NCBI GenBank assembly: GCA_903632075.3
Contig: CAHIKZ030002640.1
Coordinates: forward strand, 33,501-97,500
Direction: 5' to 3'
DNA from: Acanthosepion pharaonis
Lineage: Eukaryota; Mollusca; Cephalopoda; Sepiida; Sepiidae
DNA: 64,000 nucleotides
In this document: one piece after another, positions 24,221 to 35,340 of the stretch
Layout: each line of letters begins with the position of its first letter
Position numbering within the stretch: the first letter of the stretch is position 1
Translations under genes and position numbers: made by a program
The notes under the pieces: generated by a model
Databases searched by the model: none
What the model saw: only the letters and a program-made list of their open reading frames with translations
What the model was told of the DNA's origin: nothing

Positions 24221-24739
24221 GAAAAGTGGTTAAAAAGAAAGAAATCGAAACCAAAAATTGGCAGTAGATTTATGAGAACGAAATAACGTAAGAAAGAGAC
24301 GTGATAAAAAGTTTAAGATAATGATAGACAGAAAGAGAGAAGTTGAAATTAAGAAAGACAGAGAAGGAAAATAGCCCCAATAAACCAACTGATCAACAGT
24401 GAACAAGTAATAAGACATTGAATATTAAGAAAAAAAAATTGAAGGTCTCTGTGCCAGACAAATGAGAATAGAGAAGCCGATTGTCATCATTTCGCTTGTC
24501 ATCTGTAACGAAGAAACAATGGCGGACAGTATCAACCCAATTATTTGCATCTGCGACAGAGCGTCAACACTTGATACTTTGACCCTCCCTTTTGTTTCCT
24601 TAAAATAAAAAAAAAAAAAAATATAAGAAAACTGTATTATTTTTTCAAAAAAAAAATTTTGACCTGAAAAAAGGCACCATACCCCTTCCCTCTTGTATAA
24701 ATTACTGTTTGTTTGCTTTGGTAAGGCAAGCTGCGTATT

Positions 24740-25060
24740 TTCTTTCTTTTTTGTTTGTTTCTTTGTTTCTTTCTTTCTGTTTGTATTTTGTTTCCTTTTT
24801 ATTTGTTTGCTTCTTTTTTTCTTTCTTTTGTACGCTTTTCTCTCTCTCTCTCTTCCTTTCCTTTTGTTTGTTTCTTTCTTTATTGCGTTTTTTCTTTCCT
24901 TCTATTTCTGTTTTGTTTGTTTAAAGAAAAAATTGCAAAGTAAAAGAAAGAAAAAAATTTTCTATTTTTCTCCTCTGTGCATTTGGAAAACTTTTTTCTT
25001 CCATAGGAAAAATTTTCTTTCTTTCTTTAGTTTTCTTTCTTTTTTTCTTTCAAATTAAAA
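24740..25060. repeat. TTTG/TTTC pyrimidine-rich tract
   Basis: Runs of TTTGTTTCTTTCTTTC with a short CT dinucleotide core at 24838-24852. Long ORFs over it (121, 71 and 62 codons) are compositional. Confidence 0.9.
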
Positions 25061-26426
25061 AACAGATTTTTTTTCACATTGTCAATATTATTATTTTCTT
25101 GCTTCCCCTTCCATATTTTTCTCTCTTAAATTCTCTTAATCTGACTATTTTTCCTAAATTTCTTTGTCTTTTTAAATGATTCTTCCTCTTTTATAATTTC
25201 TCCATTTCATTCTTTCTTTCCCATTCTCTCTCCCTGTTTAATTTCTCTTTGTAACTCTCTCTCTCTCTCTGATTCCTAATCATCTAAAATGTTCTCCTCG
25301 CTCTTCGTCTGTTTGCTTTTTGTCATCACTCCTCATACCTTTTATTTCTCCTTTTGTCCCCTTACCTCTTGCCCTCTATTTCTCTTCCGTTCCTAGTGTC
25401 GTCTGCATTTTCCAATTTTAATATCACCTTATCAAATCCATTGTCAAATTTGCTTTATAATTTTTTGTCTTCTAGATTTGTTTTATTCTAGTTTTATTTT
25501 ATTTTATTTTGACAATTAAAAGCGTTTTTTTATTCATTTCTTGCGTTTTCTTTCTATCCAAATCATAAAATTTTCAGATTAGCATGTTTGCTATCAGATT
25601 TACTGTGATTTATGGCTGAAAACGGACACCCTTTCCGATCGACCAATAGAATAAAATTATCACCTGAATAAGGACGCCGGACAGACAGCCATTATCCAAT
25701 ACTTAAAAAAAAAAAAAAAAAGATACGGAGAAACAAATGCAACAATTATATTGAATGTTACTGTCTGATATAAAAAAAAGCAACACAATAGCAGAAAACA
25801 AAGAGAATGGTATAAAAATCAAGACTGGTCTGCGGTTATTGATACTAGGACGGGGTGAATGGTTGTTGGTTTTGGTTAGGTGACGGAAGAAAAGAGTATT
25901 AAGAATTCGAAAACTATTCCCATCCTGGGTGCATACTGCATGTAGGCATGAACCCAAACTTCAAGGAAAAGAGTTACGTCAATAAAAGACGACTATATTT
26001 TTCCTACCGATTAATATTTATAAATTTTAATATCATAGCGTTTAAATATAAGACACATAAATCTATTATCTATCTATATATCTATCTATCTATCTATCTA
26101 TCAAATTATGTCTGTCTTAAAATCTATCTAAGTTATCTATCTATTTATCTACCTATTCATAATCTCTTTTTTATATATATATAGTTATTTTTCTAAATAG
26201 GCGAGTTATTTGTTACAAAAAATTACTGTTTTGTTTAATTTTTTTTAAATATTATTTTATTTTCAGGTTATAAAAAGGAAACAGATGTTCACTACGCTTC
26301 GGAATAATCATTTAAAAATATTATTGCTATGTTTTTTTTTCCGATATAATAAATATTGTTAAAAAACGCCTGATAATTATGCACCATACACACACAAGTC
26401 ACACACACACAACACACTTTTTAAAC

Positions 26427-26464
<38 letters not shown>

Positions 26465-26505
26465 TTTTTTTAATGATACATTTGTGACAAGAAAATTTAT
26501 CAGCA
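25061..26505. other. AT-rich DNA, simple repeats only
   Basis: Contains a pyrimidine-biased stretch (25090-25400), (CTAT)n-like sequence at 26068-26150, a short CA stretch near 26388-26420 and (AT)n at 26432-26464. No gene is supported. Confidence 0.55.
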
Positions 26506-26738
26506 ATCGTCAGACAAACTGATTAATTTTTAATTTTTACAATTTATATTATGAATGATAAATAAAATTGATTTTTTGGTATGGGGGCGGGGAATTATCG
26601 TCGGAACGCCAAAATACGTAAAGACATATATTCTATACATAATCGACGACAATTTTCCTCCCACTACTACAAAAAACATCGATATACCCAACAAATATAA
26701 TTGCAAAAAAAAAAAAATTAATCAGTTTGTCTGACGAT
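26506..26738. mobile_element. MITE-like element with 26-bp perfect terminal inverted repeats
   Basis: 26506-26531 (starting 'atcgtcagacaaactgatta') is the exact reverse complement of 26713-26738. An inner pair is also complementary: 'ggggaattatcgtcg' near 26590 against 'cgacgacaattttcc' near 26643. The whole 233 bp can therefore fold back on itself. The length, lack of coding capacity and symmetry fit a non-autonomous DNA transposon. The family is unknown and no clear target duplication is visible. Confidence 0.75.
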
Positions 26739-27293
26739 CGTTTTTTTGAATTTTTTTTCACAAACTCACCTTTATTTCAATATTAATGATATCTAAACAG
26801 ATATTGAAAATGTTTTTATTTTTTCAAAATTTTAAAACAATCTTTCATTTGGCAATAATCTGATGAGTTATATTTTGGTTCCAAAGACAAATTATTAAAA
26901 TAAAAATTTACGGGAAAAAATATTCGTTCTCACCATTTCTTGTCGAAAATTTCAAAATGTAAATGTCTCATTATTTTTCCAATTTCCTTCATGAATCTCG
27001 CAAGGAAATAAAAACCTGTGGAACTTTCTTCCCTATTCCATATTTTCATGATAGCTAAAATTTAATAGCTATTCAAATGTAATGTCAATCGACATCTTCA
27101 TTTTTTTTGAAATAATTTTACTCTTCTCCTCATCCTTTAAAAAATATCAATTCCTATCTGATCTTGTTCTAAATTTTCTGTAAAATTAAATAAAAATTTG
27201 TGGCTTAACAGCAAAATTTTGGAATGAAAATATAAAAAAAAAAAAATTTATAAATCATATATATATATAATATATAAATAATATATAAAATAT

Positions 27294-27296
<3 letters not shown>
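26739..27296. other. AT-rich DNA, no gene
   Basis: No coding, RNA or repeat feature beyond short A/T runs. Confidence 0.5.

Positions 27297-27356
<60 letters not shown>
27297..27356. repeat. (AT)n microsatellite
   Basis: About 30 AT units immediately left of the Penelope-like element. A further AT tract lies at 27538-27580. Confidence 0.95.
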
Positions 27357-27360
<4 letters not shown>

Positions 27361-27593
27361 GCGGGATAAAGAGAATTGTAAATGAAGGACCGGAGAAGAA
27401 ATAAATATATCCGAAATTCCTCTTACATCCGGGTTTGGTCTATATACATTAACAAAAATTTCTAATTTGGGATTTTTTTTCTTTCTTATATCCGGGTTTC
27501 TCTTATATCCGAGTTTTCTTTTATCAGGTTACATTGTATATATATATATATATATATATGAATATATATATATAAATTATTGGCTATCCGCAT

Positions 27594-28515
27594 GTGAATA
27601 GAGCAACCAACAAATTAGCCAGGTATGAATCACACCAGGAATATATTGGGATATGCCTGAAGGATCGATTAGTACCAACCAATTTCAGGATTGATTTGGA
27701 ACCTTCAATAGGTAACCACAATGACGCGTTTCTAGCATCATGGTACCGTAAACTAGAAGATTTCTCCAGAGAACTCATGCAGGATACCATGCAGTTCTGC
27801 CAGGAAAACATAATAGCAACAACAGCAGAATTTAACCTGCTCGATGAGAAAATAAAAAAACAAACGGACACGGAAGAATATACCAACATAAAGAATGTCA
27901 TAAAAGCTCACACAGACCAAACAGTGAGGGAACTACAAAAAACAAAAACTGAAAAACAAAGGAAATTAAGATGGAATATTTCCTCCAGACAGAGGAAAAA
28001 AAAAGAAATGAAGCCAAACTCTGAAAAAAGTGAACGACCATATCCAAAAAAAAAAAACAACAAAACACCGCCACCACACAACCAATGCAAACACAAAACA
28101 GACCAAATAAATACACCCAACAGACAAACAGCAGCACCACAACCAACAATAACAACACCGCCACCATCAACGATAGCTAGAACCCAAAAAACACACACAC
28201 ACAAAACAAAAACCACTAACTTACGCGGACATCCTTAGGGTGCCGTACACAAACATACAAACCAAAACACAGCAGCCCTTCTACAGAACGCATAACCCCA
28301 TTAGACATCCCAGACCACCTAGATTAGCCCCTAGTAGACAGTCAACAACAAACACACCCAACCTTAAAAAAAAAAACGGAATAAGCCCCCAACCAGGACA
28401 CCTGGATGGGGGTATAGCATCCCTAATAGGAGATATGATGCAAGCTTTGAGCTTTTTAAAAAAGAACTTCGCCATGCTTGCAAATTCAAACTTGACCCAT
28501 ACGGGCGAGTTATAA
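27594..28515 (+). pseudogene. Penelope-like element N-terminal region
   Basis: An open stretch of 214 codons (27594-28238) and a second of 91 codons (28240-28515). The first begins 'mnratnklaryeshqeyigi' and becomes strongly basic, then Thr/Pro/Gln/Lys-rich. This is as expected for the non-catalytic N-terminal part upstream of the reverse transcriptase, possibly binding nucleic acid. An upstream start is possible because the frame is open before the ATG. The shift at 28238-28240 and the A-rich homopolymers (28008, 28368) look like indel damage. The minus-strand ORFs here are shadows. Confidence 0.65.
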
Positions 28516-28516
28516 A

Positions 28517-30186
28517 TTTGAGTAACAATAAATTTTCACTCAATACATTCAGGGTATTAAATAAAGGACTACTAATTTTTTTGCCCTAGTCCCCCAAGGT
28601 TTGATAAAGACACCTTGAAAAGGACCTGAAATCCTTCTTCAGAAGAATACGGTTAAAAAGCCCACTATGGGAAAAAAATGATCATACACCTTCTATACTT
28701 GAGACATTAAAAGAGAAGGATACTACCTACACCCCACAAAACACAGACATTACTATACAGACATTTGAACTAGCCGTAACAAATGACATAAAAAAACAAT
28801 AGCACGTAAGCTGCCACGTGACAATATGACTGAAGGAGAACGTATAGCCCTCGATACGCTGACACATAGAGATGACGTAATCATAACACAGGCTGACAAA
28901 GGGGGGTGCGACAGTGATCTGGGGAATCGAAGAATACATTAAAGAGGCCAACAAACAGCTAGCCGACAAAGAAACCTATAAAAAGTTTACCTACAGATCC
29001 CCTTCCAGAATACCAAAAAAGAATTAACTAGCTCACTAAACATAATGCTTCGCAACAATCTAATCGACAAGGAAACATACACAACACTTACACCCACAAA
29101 CATTACACCTGCTCGTTTCTATCTCCTTCCTAAAATACACAAAAGCAACAACCCAGGAAGGCCGGTTATTTCATCGTTCAACTGCCACACGACAAAAATT
29201 TCCAAATACATAGACCATTACATACAACCGCTAGCTAAGGAAGTAAAATCCTACATCAGAGACACAACAGATCTACTGAACAAAATTAATCACATACAAA
29301 CAGTACCAGAGAATGCTATTCTAGTGACTATGGACGTTAGGTCACTATATTCAAACATTAAAAACATCGAAGGGCTGGCCGCCCTTCAGGAAGCACTTAC
29401 TAAAAGAAGAAAACAGGACCCCCCCCCCACAGAAGTCATCATAAAACTCATGGAGCATGTCCTTACATTGAATACTTTCAACTTCAATGGAGCACACTAC
29501 CTTCAAATAAGAGGTTGTGCCATGGGCACCATTGCAGCTCCATCATATGCTACAATATTCATGGGAAAATTTGAGGAGACCCATATCTATCCAATCATTG
29601 GTAGCGACTGCGTATTCTATGCAAGATATATCGATGATATATTCTTTTTGTATACACGGGTAGTGATGACAAACTTACCCAATTCCTTATGACCCTAAAC
29701 ACAGTGCACGACTCAATTAAGTTTGACTATGAAAAATCCACAACATCAGTAACATTTTTAGACACCCGCATTTACATAGATGAAAACAGGAAACTACAAA
29801 CGACACTACACACTAAAATCACCGACACCCACAACTATCTACACTTTAAGTCTTCCCACCCTAAACACCTCAAAGAGAACCTTCCCTATTCACAAGCACT
29901 TAGACTCAGAAGGATATGTTCCAACAATGAAGAATTAAATAAACACATTGAAAATCTGGAGCATCAATTCACAACACGTGGCTATAAACAACACCTAATC
30001 AGGGAACAAATAAATAAAGCAATTTCCACACCTAGAGAAGACACCCTAATGTACAAGATTAAAAATAAATCTAGCTGCATCCCTCTAGTAACCACTTTCA
30101 ATCCCACTCTGCCTCCACTATCCCAAATAATCAAACGTCGCTGGGAAATACTACATCTCAAACCAGACCTAAAAAAAACTGTTTAA
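28517..30186 (+). pseudogene. Penelope-like reverse transcriptase
   Basis: This encodes the RNA-dependent DNA polymerase. Conserved parts in order are 'fdkdtlkrdlksffrri' (about 28600), 'iitqadkgg' (28887), 'arfyllpkihk' (29112), 'grpviss' (29157), 'vtmdvrslysnik' (motif A with catalytic Asp, 29326), 'gcamgtiaapsya' (motif B, 29514) and 'yiddiff' (motif C with the two catalytic Asp, 29629). 'vtfldtriyi' follows (29752). The frame breaks at about 28580, 28790, 28905 and 28990, and again at 29655-29660 just after the catalytic box. From 29045 to 29692 and 29689 to 30186 the frame is otherwise open. All catalytic residues are intact, so only indels block function. Confidence 0.9.
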
Positions 30187-30764
30187 GGAACCCGGCCTTC
30201 TTGCATATCGTAGACCTAAGAACCTAAAAGAAATCATGGGTAGTAACCACATTTCAGGGAACAAGGTAATCCGTAATAAACTAAGAACAAAAACAACAGG
30301 ATTTTCCCAACCATGTAACAACAAAAGAAGTTCATGTTGCAACCATATTAAAAAAACACGAATTCATTCACTAGCTCAATCACTAAATCTACTTTCAAAA
30401 TCTACCACGATTCTAACTGTAGAAGTCAAAACATAATTTACCTCCTAGAATGCACACTATGCCAGAAACAATATGTAGGAAAATCTGAATGGCCCTTTCA
30501 CTACAGAATTAATAATTATCGTAATCGAATTAAATCGACTCCCATGAAAAATTATTACCTGTAGAACAACATTTCCGCCTAGAAAAACACGATTTCAAAA
30601 CCCATGCCAAATTCACTATAATTGAGAGAATAGAAAAGTTCAGAGCAGATAACATTAGAAAGATTTTAGAGTCCCATGAAAATAAGTGGATACAACGTCT
30701 AAAAACAAAATATCCAGCCGGGCTAAATCATAAATTTAACAATATAGATAGTAGTAATATATAA
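30187..30764 (+). pseudogene. Penelope-like linker and GIY-YIG endonuclease
   Basis: Continues the element's polyprotein after a shift near 30178. The linker includes 'mgsnhisgnkvirnkl' and a Cys-rich 'cnnkrsscc'. The endonuclease starts at about 30430 with 'niiyllectlcqkqyvgkse': the IIY and QYVG strands match the GIY-YIG pair, with a CX2C inside. 'hyrinnyrnrik' (containing the conserved Arg) follows, and after a shift near 30560 'eqhfrlekhdf' (containing the catalytic-Glu region). It ends 'hkfnnidssni'. The nuclease would nick target DNA for priming. Confidence 0.85.
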
Positions 30765-31260
30765 CTCAACAAATCAAAACCTACCCACATTTCTCACCCA
30801 CACAAGACAGACATGCTTACGGAGGAATGGAGGCCTCACACTTATACACACACCCACACGAATATACACACTTACACACATCATACTCACTCACTCCCTA
30901 ATGAGCCAAATGATAACACACACCCACAGCAATACACACGCTTACACATATCATACTCACTCACTCCCTAAGAACCAAATACACACACAACAAACACTAA
31001 ACAGAGACACATCCCCTCACCAGGTCCAATAAAACTGTCAAACTGACCAGAGAATTCAGAGATAAAATGTATCTATCCAGTTCTTATCTCAAATAACAAC
31101 TTAAAAGAGACTGTTTGACCAACACAAGGAATGTTAAAAGATTCATGTTAAAAAGATAAAAAAAATAAAAAAAACAAATGAAAACTACAGACAAAAGTTC
31201 ATTTTCTCCAACAAAAGACATTCATTTCTGTAGTTTACTGCTAACAGCAAGCAGAAATAT
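30765..31260 (+). other. Penelope-like element 3' untranslated flank
   Basis: CA-rich sequence with a repeated block: 'cacttatacacacacccaca' (30840) and 'cgcttacacatatcatactc' (30938) belong to two tandem versions of about 85-90 bp containing 'catactcactcactccctaa'. No ORF. Confidence 0.6.
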
Positions 31261-31306
31261 TTCTCCTCCCGATGATGGCCATTTTGGTCGAAACTAGTCG
31301 AGGAAT
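31261..31306 (+). ncRNA. Hammerhead-like ribozyme motif in the Penelope-like element 3' flank
   Basis: Bases 31264-31268 (TCCTC) can pair with 31300-31304 (GAGGA) as helix I. 31269-31275 reads CCGATGA (consensus CUGANGA, with C for U at the second place). GGCC 31277-31280 pairs with GGTC 31286-31289 as helix II. GAAA follows at 31290-31293. C31294 and G31297 form a minimal helix III, with a GTC cleavage triplet at 31297-31299. Two departures are the U-to-C change and one extra base (T31276) before helix II. Hammerheads with very short helix III are known in Penelope-like terminal repeats, so the location fits. Activity is not shown. Confidence 0.55.
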
Positions 31307-31399
31307 CTAAATGGAATAATAATAAAAAAACGAAAGAATATTAATCTACAACCCAGTGTGTCTAAAGATTTTAATTTTTTTTTTTTTTTTTATTGTTCA

Positions 31400-31950
31400 A
31401 TATATATATATATATATATATATAATCCATTATCAAAGATGACAGTTACATTTCAATATATTAAACATTTAGACGGACAAAACAATAATGATAGACTGTT
31501 TTTAAAAAAATGATTAATATAATATAAATATATAAATATTAATTTTCTGTTCGTTCTGCAAAGAACTATAATATATATATATATAAATATATATATATAT
31601 TAGTTCAATATATGATTTGGTAATGGATATTAAGCCAAAAAAGCTTATATAGGATTAAATATATATATATATTTTTTATATTCTTTCATTAACAATAAAA
31701 GGACTTTATAATTAAAATTAACTTTTTTTTTATAAACAAGTTTGTCTTTATTATTTAATACACATGCATTAAAATATAAAAATATTATCATTTATTACAT
31801 TTAATATATTTATATATATAAATCTGTGTTTGTGTGTGTGATTGTGTGGCAAAAAATATGACATTAAAAATCAGATTTAAAAATTGACCTAAATTATTAT
31901 AAAAAGAAATCATTTTAAATATTTTTTTTTTGAATAAATATAAATTTATA

Positions 31951-32017
<67 letters not shown>

Positions 32018-32056
32018 AAACAGCATATATTTTTTTCAACAGTTGTTGTTTAAATC

Positions 32057-32106
<50 letters not shown>

Positions 32107-32110
32107 ATAA
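31400..32110. repeat. Cluster of (AT)n tracts
   Basis: AT tracts at 31402-31423, 31570-31600, 31958-32014 and 32060-32110 in very AT-rich DNA. The minus ORF 31788-32039 is an Ile-Tyr artefact. Confidence 0.92.
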
Positions 32111-33208
32111 ATTAAAATAAAAGATATAATTTAAAAAATATTTTATAATATGAATCAAATTTAATAGATATAGTTAATGGAATTTAAGGAAAAAAAAAAA
32201 ACAAAATGTATAAATAATAGTGACAATTTCTTCTTTTGATTATATTTATTATTTTATCTTGCTTTAAATTTGCCCTATCAATTGAATTTACGATAATACC
32301 TAATACTCATATATGTCTCTCTTCATTGGATCTTCAAATCCAGAAAAGTTCAGGATTTTGGGGAATCTTGGATGTTCTCCTGGTTTCCGTTTGAATTTTT
32401 TTTTTTTTGAAATAAAACGGCGCGAATTCAACACAGGACCTTTTTTTAGCGTTGATTAATAGCAATCTGGTTTCTTTCTAAATGGAGTACAACTTTTTAA
32501 CGTGCGGCATACTGATGCCGTATGCCATAGGCAAATATAAACTAGAAGAAAATAAAATTTATCGCCAAAATTTAATTTGTTGCATTACCGTTTAAACAAG
32601 CTTACGTGCAGATAAAAGTCCAACGATAATTCTTCGCGTGCGTAAAACTTATTTTAAAGAGAGTTTGATGTACGTAGGTCCTCGTACTTTCCGTACAAAC
32701 AATTATTTTTATTTCATGGATTGTTTTGCTGGATTCGTTATTAATTTCGATTATTCACCAATCTTTTATTTCAAAAGAAGAAAAATGGCTGCCGAACAAA
32801 AAAGATTCGTCTCAAAAATTCGCAAAATAAAAAAGGCCCAAAATAATCAAAACAATGGTTTGCCTTTTAGTGGGTCGGTCCGAGAAATTTTAATTTCTTA
32901 CACATCGGTTGCCTTATTTCAATATTTTATGGTATGTTGGGCTACGGATTTTCTGTAAAAAGTTAAAAATGGTGTGACATAGAATACATTATGAAAATTT
33001 TATATAGATTAGCCTTTGACTAAATTTAAAACGAAAATGAATACGCAAAAAAGTCCCGGAATTTGTTTGAGTCTTTTGAATTCATTGTTTTATTTCTTGT
33101 CTCGTTGAAAAAGGAAAAATTTTCATCTTCTGAAAATTCTGTTGCCAGTTTTTTTTCTTTTTTTGTTGGCTTTTATCCTCAAATTTCCTTTGCCTTTTTT
33201 ATTGCTAA

Positions 33209-33213
<5 letters not shown>
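32111..33213. other. No gene recognised; one unassigned ORF
   Basis: A 106-codon plus-strand ORF at 32638-32958 is not low-complexity and has a lysine-rich middle, but it shows no motif that I recognise and no supporting context. It may be chance or an eroded repeat ORF. The rest is plain AT-rich DNA. Confidence 0.4.

Positions 33214-33264
<51 letters not shown>
33214..33264. repeat. (AT)n microsatellite
   Basis: About 25 AT units directly adjoining the degenerate pol-3'-end repeat at 33272. Confidence 0.95.
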
Positions 33265-33269
<5 letters not shown>

Positions 33270-33271
33270 AA

Positions 33272-33480
33272 ACAAGGAATGTATTGATTTTAATCGATGG
33301 CGTTCCTTGAAAATTTCAACCAACATCTCGATTAAGGAGACAATCGTTGGATCAACGAAAAAAATATTATTGGACATGGTTTGAAGAGCAAAAATTGCTG
33401 GGAAAGAGGATAGAAAAAATTGTTTATTTTTACGTTATATTTGAACGAGGGTCAGTGGTACAACTGAACCTGTTAAATAA
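33272..33480 (+). repeat. Degenerate relative of the pol-fragment repeat at 37.0 kb
   Basis: 'tcgatggcgttcctt' (33294), 'tctcgattaagg' (33327) and 'gaggatagaaaaaattgttt' (33406) match, in the same order, 37089, 37125 and 37225. The coding frame is lost here. Both copies continue past the shared stop region, so this is a duplicated or dispersed repeat. Confidence 0.6.
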
Positions 33481-34526
33481 ATTAGCGAGGACAATTAAAT
33501 AAAAAAAATATTAAAGATTAAGAGACTTTAATAAATTCTTTCTGCCGGCAGAGAAATTTTAAAAACGTATGTATCAACCGATTCCAAAATCTTCAAATGA
33601 TTGTTGGAATATTATTGTAGCATAAATCAAACAACTTTACAAAAACATATTTTCGCAAGCTATTTTAATATCAACTAAATGTTGAGAATATATATATAGA
33701 TTAGATATATTCATAAATTCCCACATATTTTTAATCTATCTTAAACCGAAATTTCGTATTTTCAATATAAGTATCATGCTGGTTGATATTAGTTTCCAAT
33801 TTTCCAATTGTTTGGTTGTGATTTAATCCATAAATTTAGAACGGTTGGAAAATTAAACTATATATATTAAATTATTCAATATATATATATACTACCATAT
33901 TTGATGCGACCTAGTGGTTTAAATTTATTTTCTAATAAAACAAGATATACATTTTAATGAATATAAATTCTTGGGAAATGTTTTTCGCCGTAAAATTGGG
34001 AGGGGCCAGATTTTAACATGTTTTTTCGTTATGGGATATATTTTTTAGAGTATCATTTAAGTTTTTAATCAATGTGCTAAAGACTGAAATAAATGATGTT
34101 ATTAATGATTAAAAAAAAGGAATGAGCCATATAAAGGCCCAAGAAGAATATCGAGATAGAGAATTACAAATCGTTGAGACGCAGTCTATGAAGATATGTT
34201 TGGATTTTTTAATTTCTAAACTTGAGTTCTTTAGGGATTGTGTCTCCTTGGAAGCATTTTCTTGTTGGAATATGGTTGAAAAGTTATTAAATTTAGAATT
34301 CATGTTGTTGAGTTTGAAATAATATTTCAACAATTTGAAGTTTAACGAATGGAATGAGGTTGGTAGCATTAAAATCTGTTTGCATAGGTGAGTGTTTGAG
34401 GGGGACTTAAAATTTAAAGGGGAACTAATGGATACAGCGATTGATATTTATATTGCTTCACTTTTTGCGAAAAAAAAAAAAGCGGGGAATGCTTTTATTT
34501 ACCCATCCTTTGGAAAATAATTCGTT
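33481..34526. other. AT-rich DNA, no gene
   Basis: The ORFs at 34109-34369 (minus) and 34122-34322 (plus) overlap antisense and show no motif. Nothing else is supported. Confidence 0.5.
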
Positions 34527-34531
34527 ACCTA

Positions 34532-34848
34532 TGTAGAATAACAATAATAAACAGCACTTACCAGTGTAAAGGTCCAAGCTAGCGTCCAGCTGGCAGACAA
34601 AAAATAAAGCAGGTTGTAACTTAATACAAACCCTGCAAACTAACTGATGAATCAAGCTGGTATTTATATAGAAATACCTCCACTCAGGTACCAGCAGCCA
34701 ATCACAGCCCAAGCAATGGACTATCCCACTTTAGCACAATGAGATGCTCCATGGCAACATAAATAGCTCTCTTTCTAAAGGTTGGATTATTATTCACTTA
34801 GCTTGCTCCACAACTGAGTGTTTATCTCTACCACGTGATTTTTCTACA
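34532..34848 (-). mobile_element. Solo LTR with 5-bp target-site duplication
   Basis: The 317-bp unit begins TGTAGAA and ends TTCTACA, and is flanked on both sides by ACCTA (34527-34531 and 34849-34853), an exact 5-bp duplication. On the minus strand it reads as a promoter-bearing LTR. It has CACGTG near the start, 'gtgattggctgctgg' (CCAAT box, near 34695), a strong 'ctatataaatacc' TATA box (about 34666-34678), and 'actggtaagtgc' (splice-donor-like) near the 3' end. No internal retrovirus-like genes adjoin, so recombination between two LTRs is inferred. A 5-bp duplication suits Gypsy or BEL-type elements. The 84-codon ORF inside is not a gene. Confidence 0.82.
34660..34705 (-). promoter_or_regulatory. 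TATA and CCAAT elements of the solo LTR
   Basis: On the minus strand a CCAAT-type 'gattggc' lies about 25-30 bp upstream of 'tatataaata', with 'catcagttag' at about +30 as a possible initiator. This layout is typical of an RNA polymerase II LTR promoter. It supports the minus orientation of the LTR. Confidence 0.6.
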
Positions 34849-34853
34849 ACCTA

Positions 34854-35340
34854 CAAGGACGCGGAGAAGTTTTTGGACTCTATCGAGACTGGGAAGTGAA
34901 GACTAGGCTGCTCCTGCTCAATATATGGTATCAGTTCTCCATTTTCCGCCTGATCTGGTTCTTTTAAAAGGTAGCGGATAGCAGGAGGAGGAGCCTGGTG
35001 CTTACTGAAGAGGCATAGGTAACCGAACGTTTTTTTCCAGCATCTTTAGCGATGGATCGTATGTACAAATTCTACTTGAGGTCTGGGTTGAACTGAAGTT
35101 CCAAGAGACGATCAATACACGGGATATGCTTGAGAGAACACCATTGATTTGCGATAGGCGAAAATAAAAGCAAAAATAACTGTTTATTTTGAAGAAGCAA
35201 TTTCATTGTTTTTCATAAAATATATTTTCTGCTTTTGATTTTAGCTCTTGATTGGAAACACACCAGAATGCATTTATTCCTTAATATGATAATTAATCTG
35301 TTCATTCTTATGCCGATAGTATTTAAATGAAAGAATGTTT
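34854..35340. other. No gene recognised
   Basis: Moderate-GC sequence (for example 'gcgcaggaggagg'-like words near 34985) without ORF or repeat assignment. Confidence 0.45.

Larger units (their letters stand above)
27360..31340 (+). mobile_element. Penelope-like retroelement, near full length, frame-disrupted
   Basis: The segment carries all expected parts in order on the plus strand. There is a 5' leader with several copies of 'tatccgggttt'-like words (27410-27530), then a lysine- and proline-rich N-terminal coding region. A reverse transcriptase with DVRSLY, a GCAMGTIAAP block and YIDDIFF follows, then a linker with a CNNKRSSCCNH segment, and a C-terminal GIY-YIG endonuclease ending at TAA 30762-30764. 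A 3' flank contains a hammerhead-like motif (31261-31306). Penelope-like elements prime reverse transcription at chromosomal nicks and usually carry terminal repeats with hammerhead motifs. The coding sequence is broken by only a handful of frameshifts, so the copy is fairly young. The outer boundaries are estimates, because (AT)n lies on both sides. Confidence 0.88.

Noticed and set aside
23454..24254. 266-codon minus-strand ORF and the Lys/Glu-rich ORFs opposite
   Set aside because: Direct translation of the GAAA tract on each strand.
27898..28216. Minus-strand ORFs antisense to the Penelope-like element
   Set aside because: Shadows of the A/C-rich plus-strand coding region.
32638..32958. 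106-codon ORF as a gene
   Set aside because: Mixed composition but no recognisable domain, no promoter or splice support. Left unassigned.
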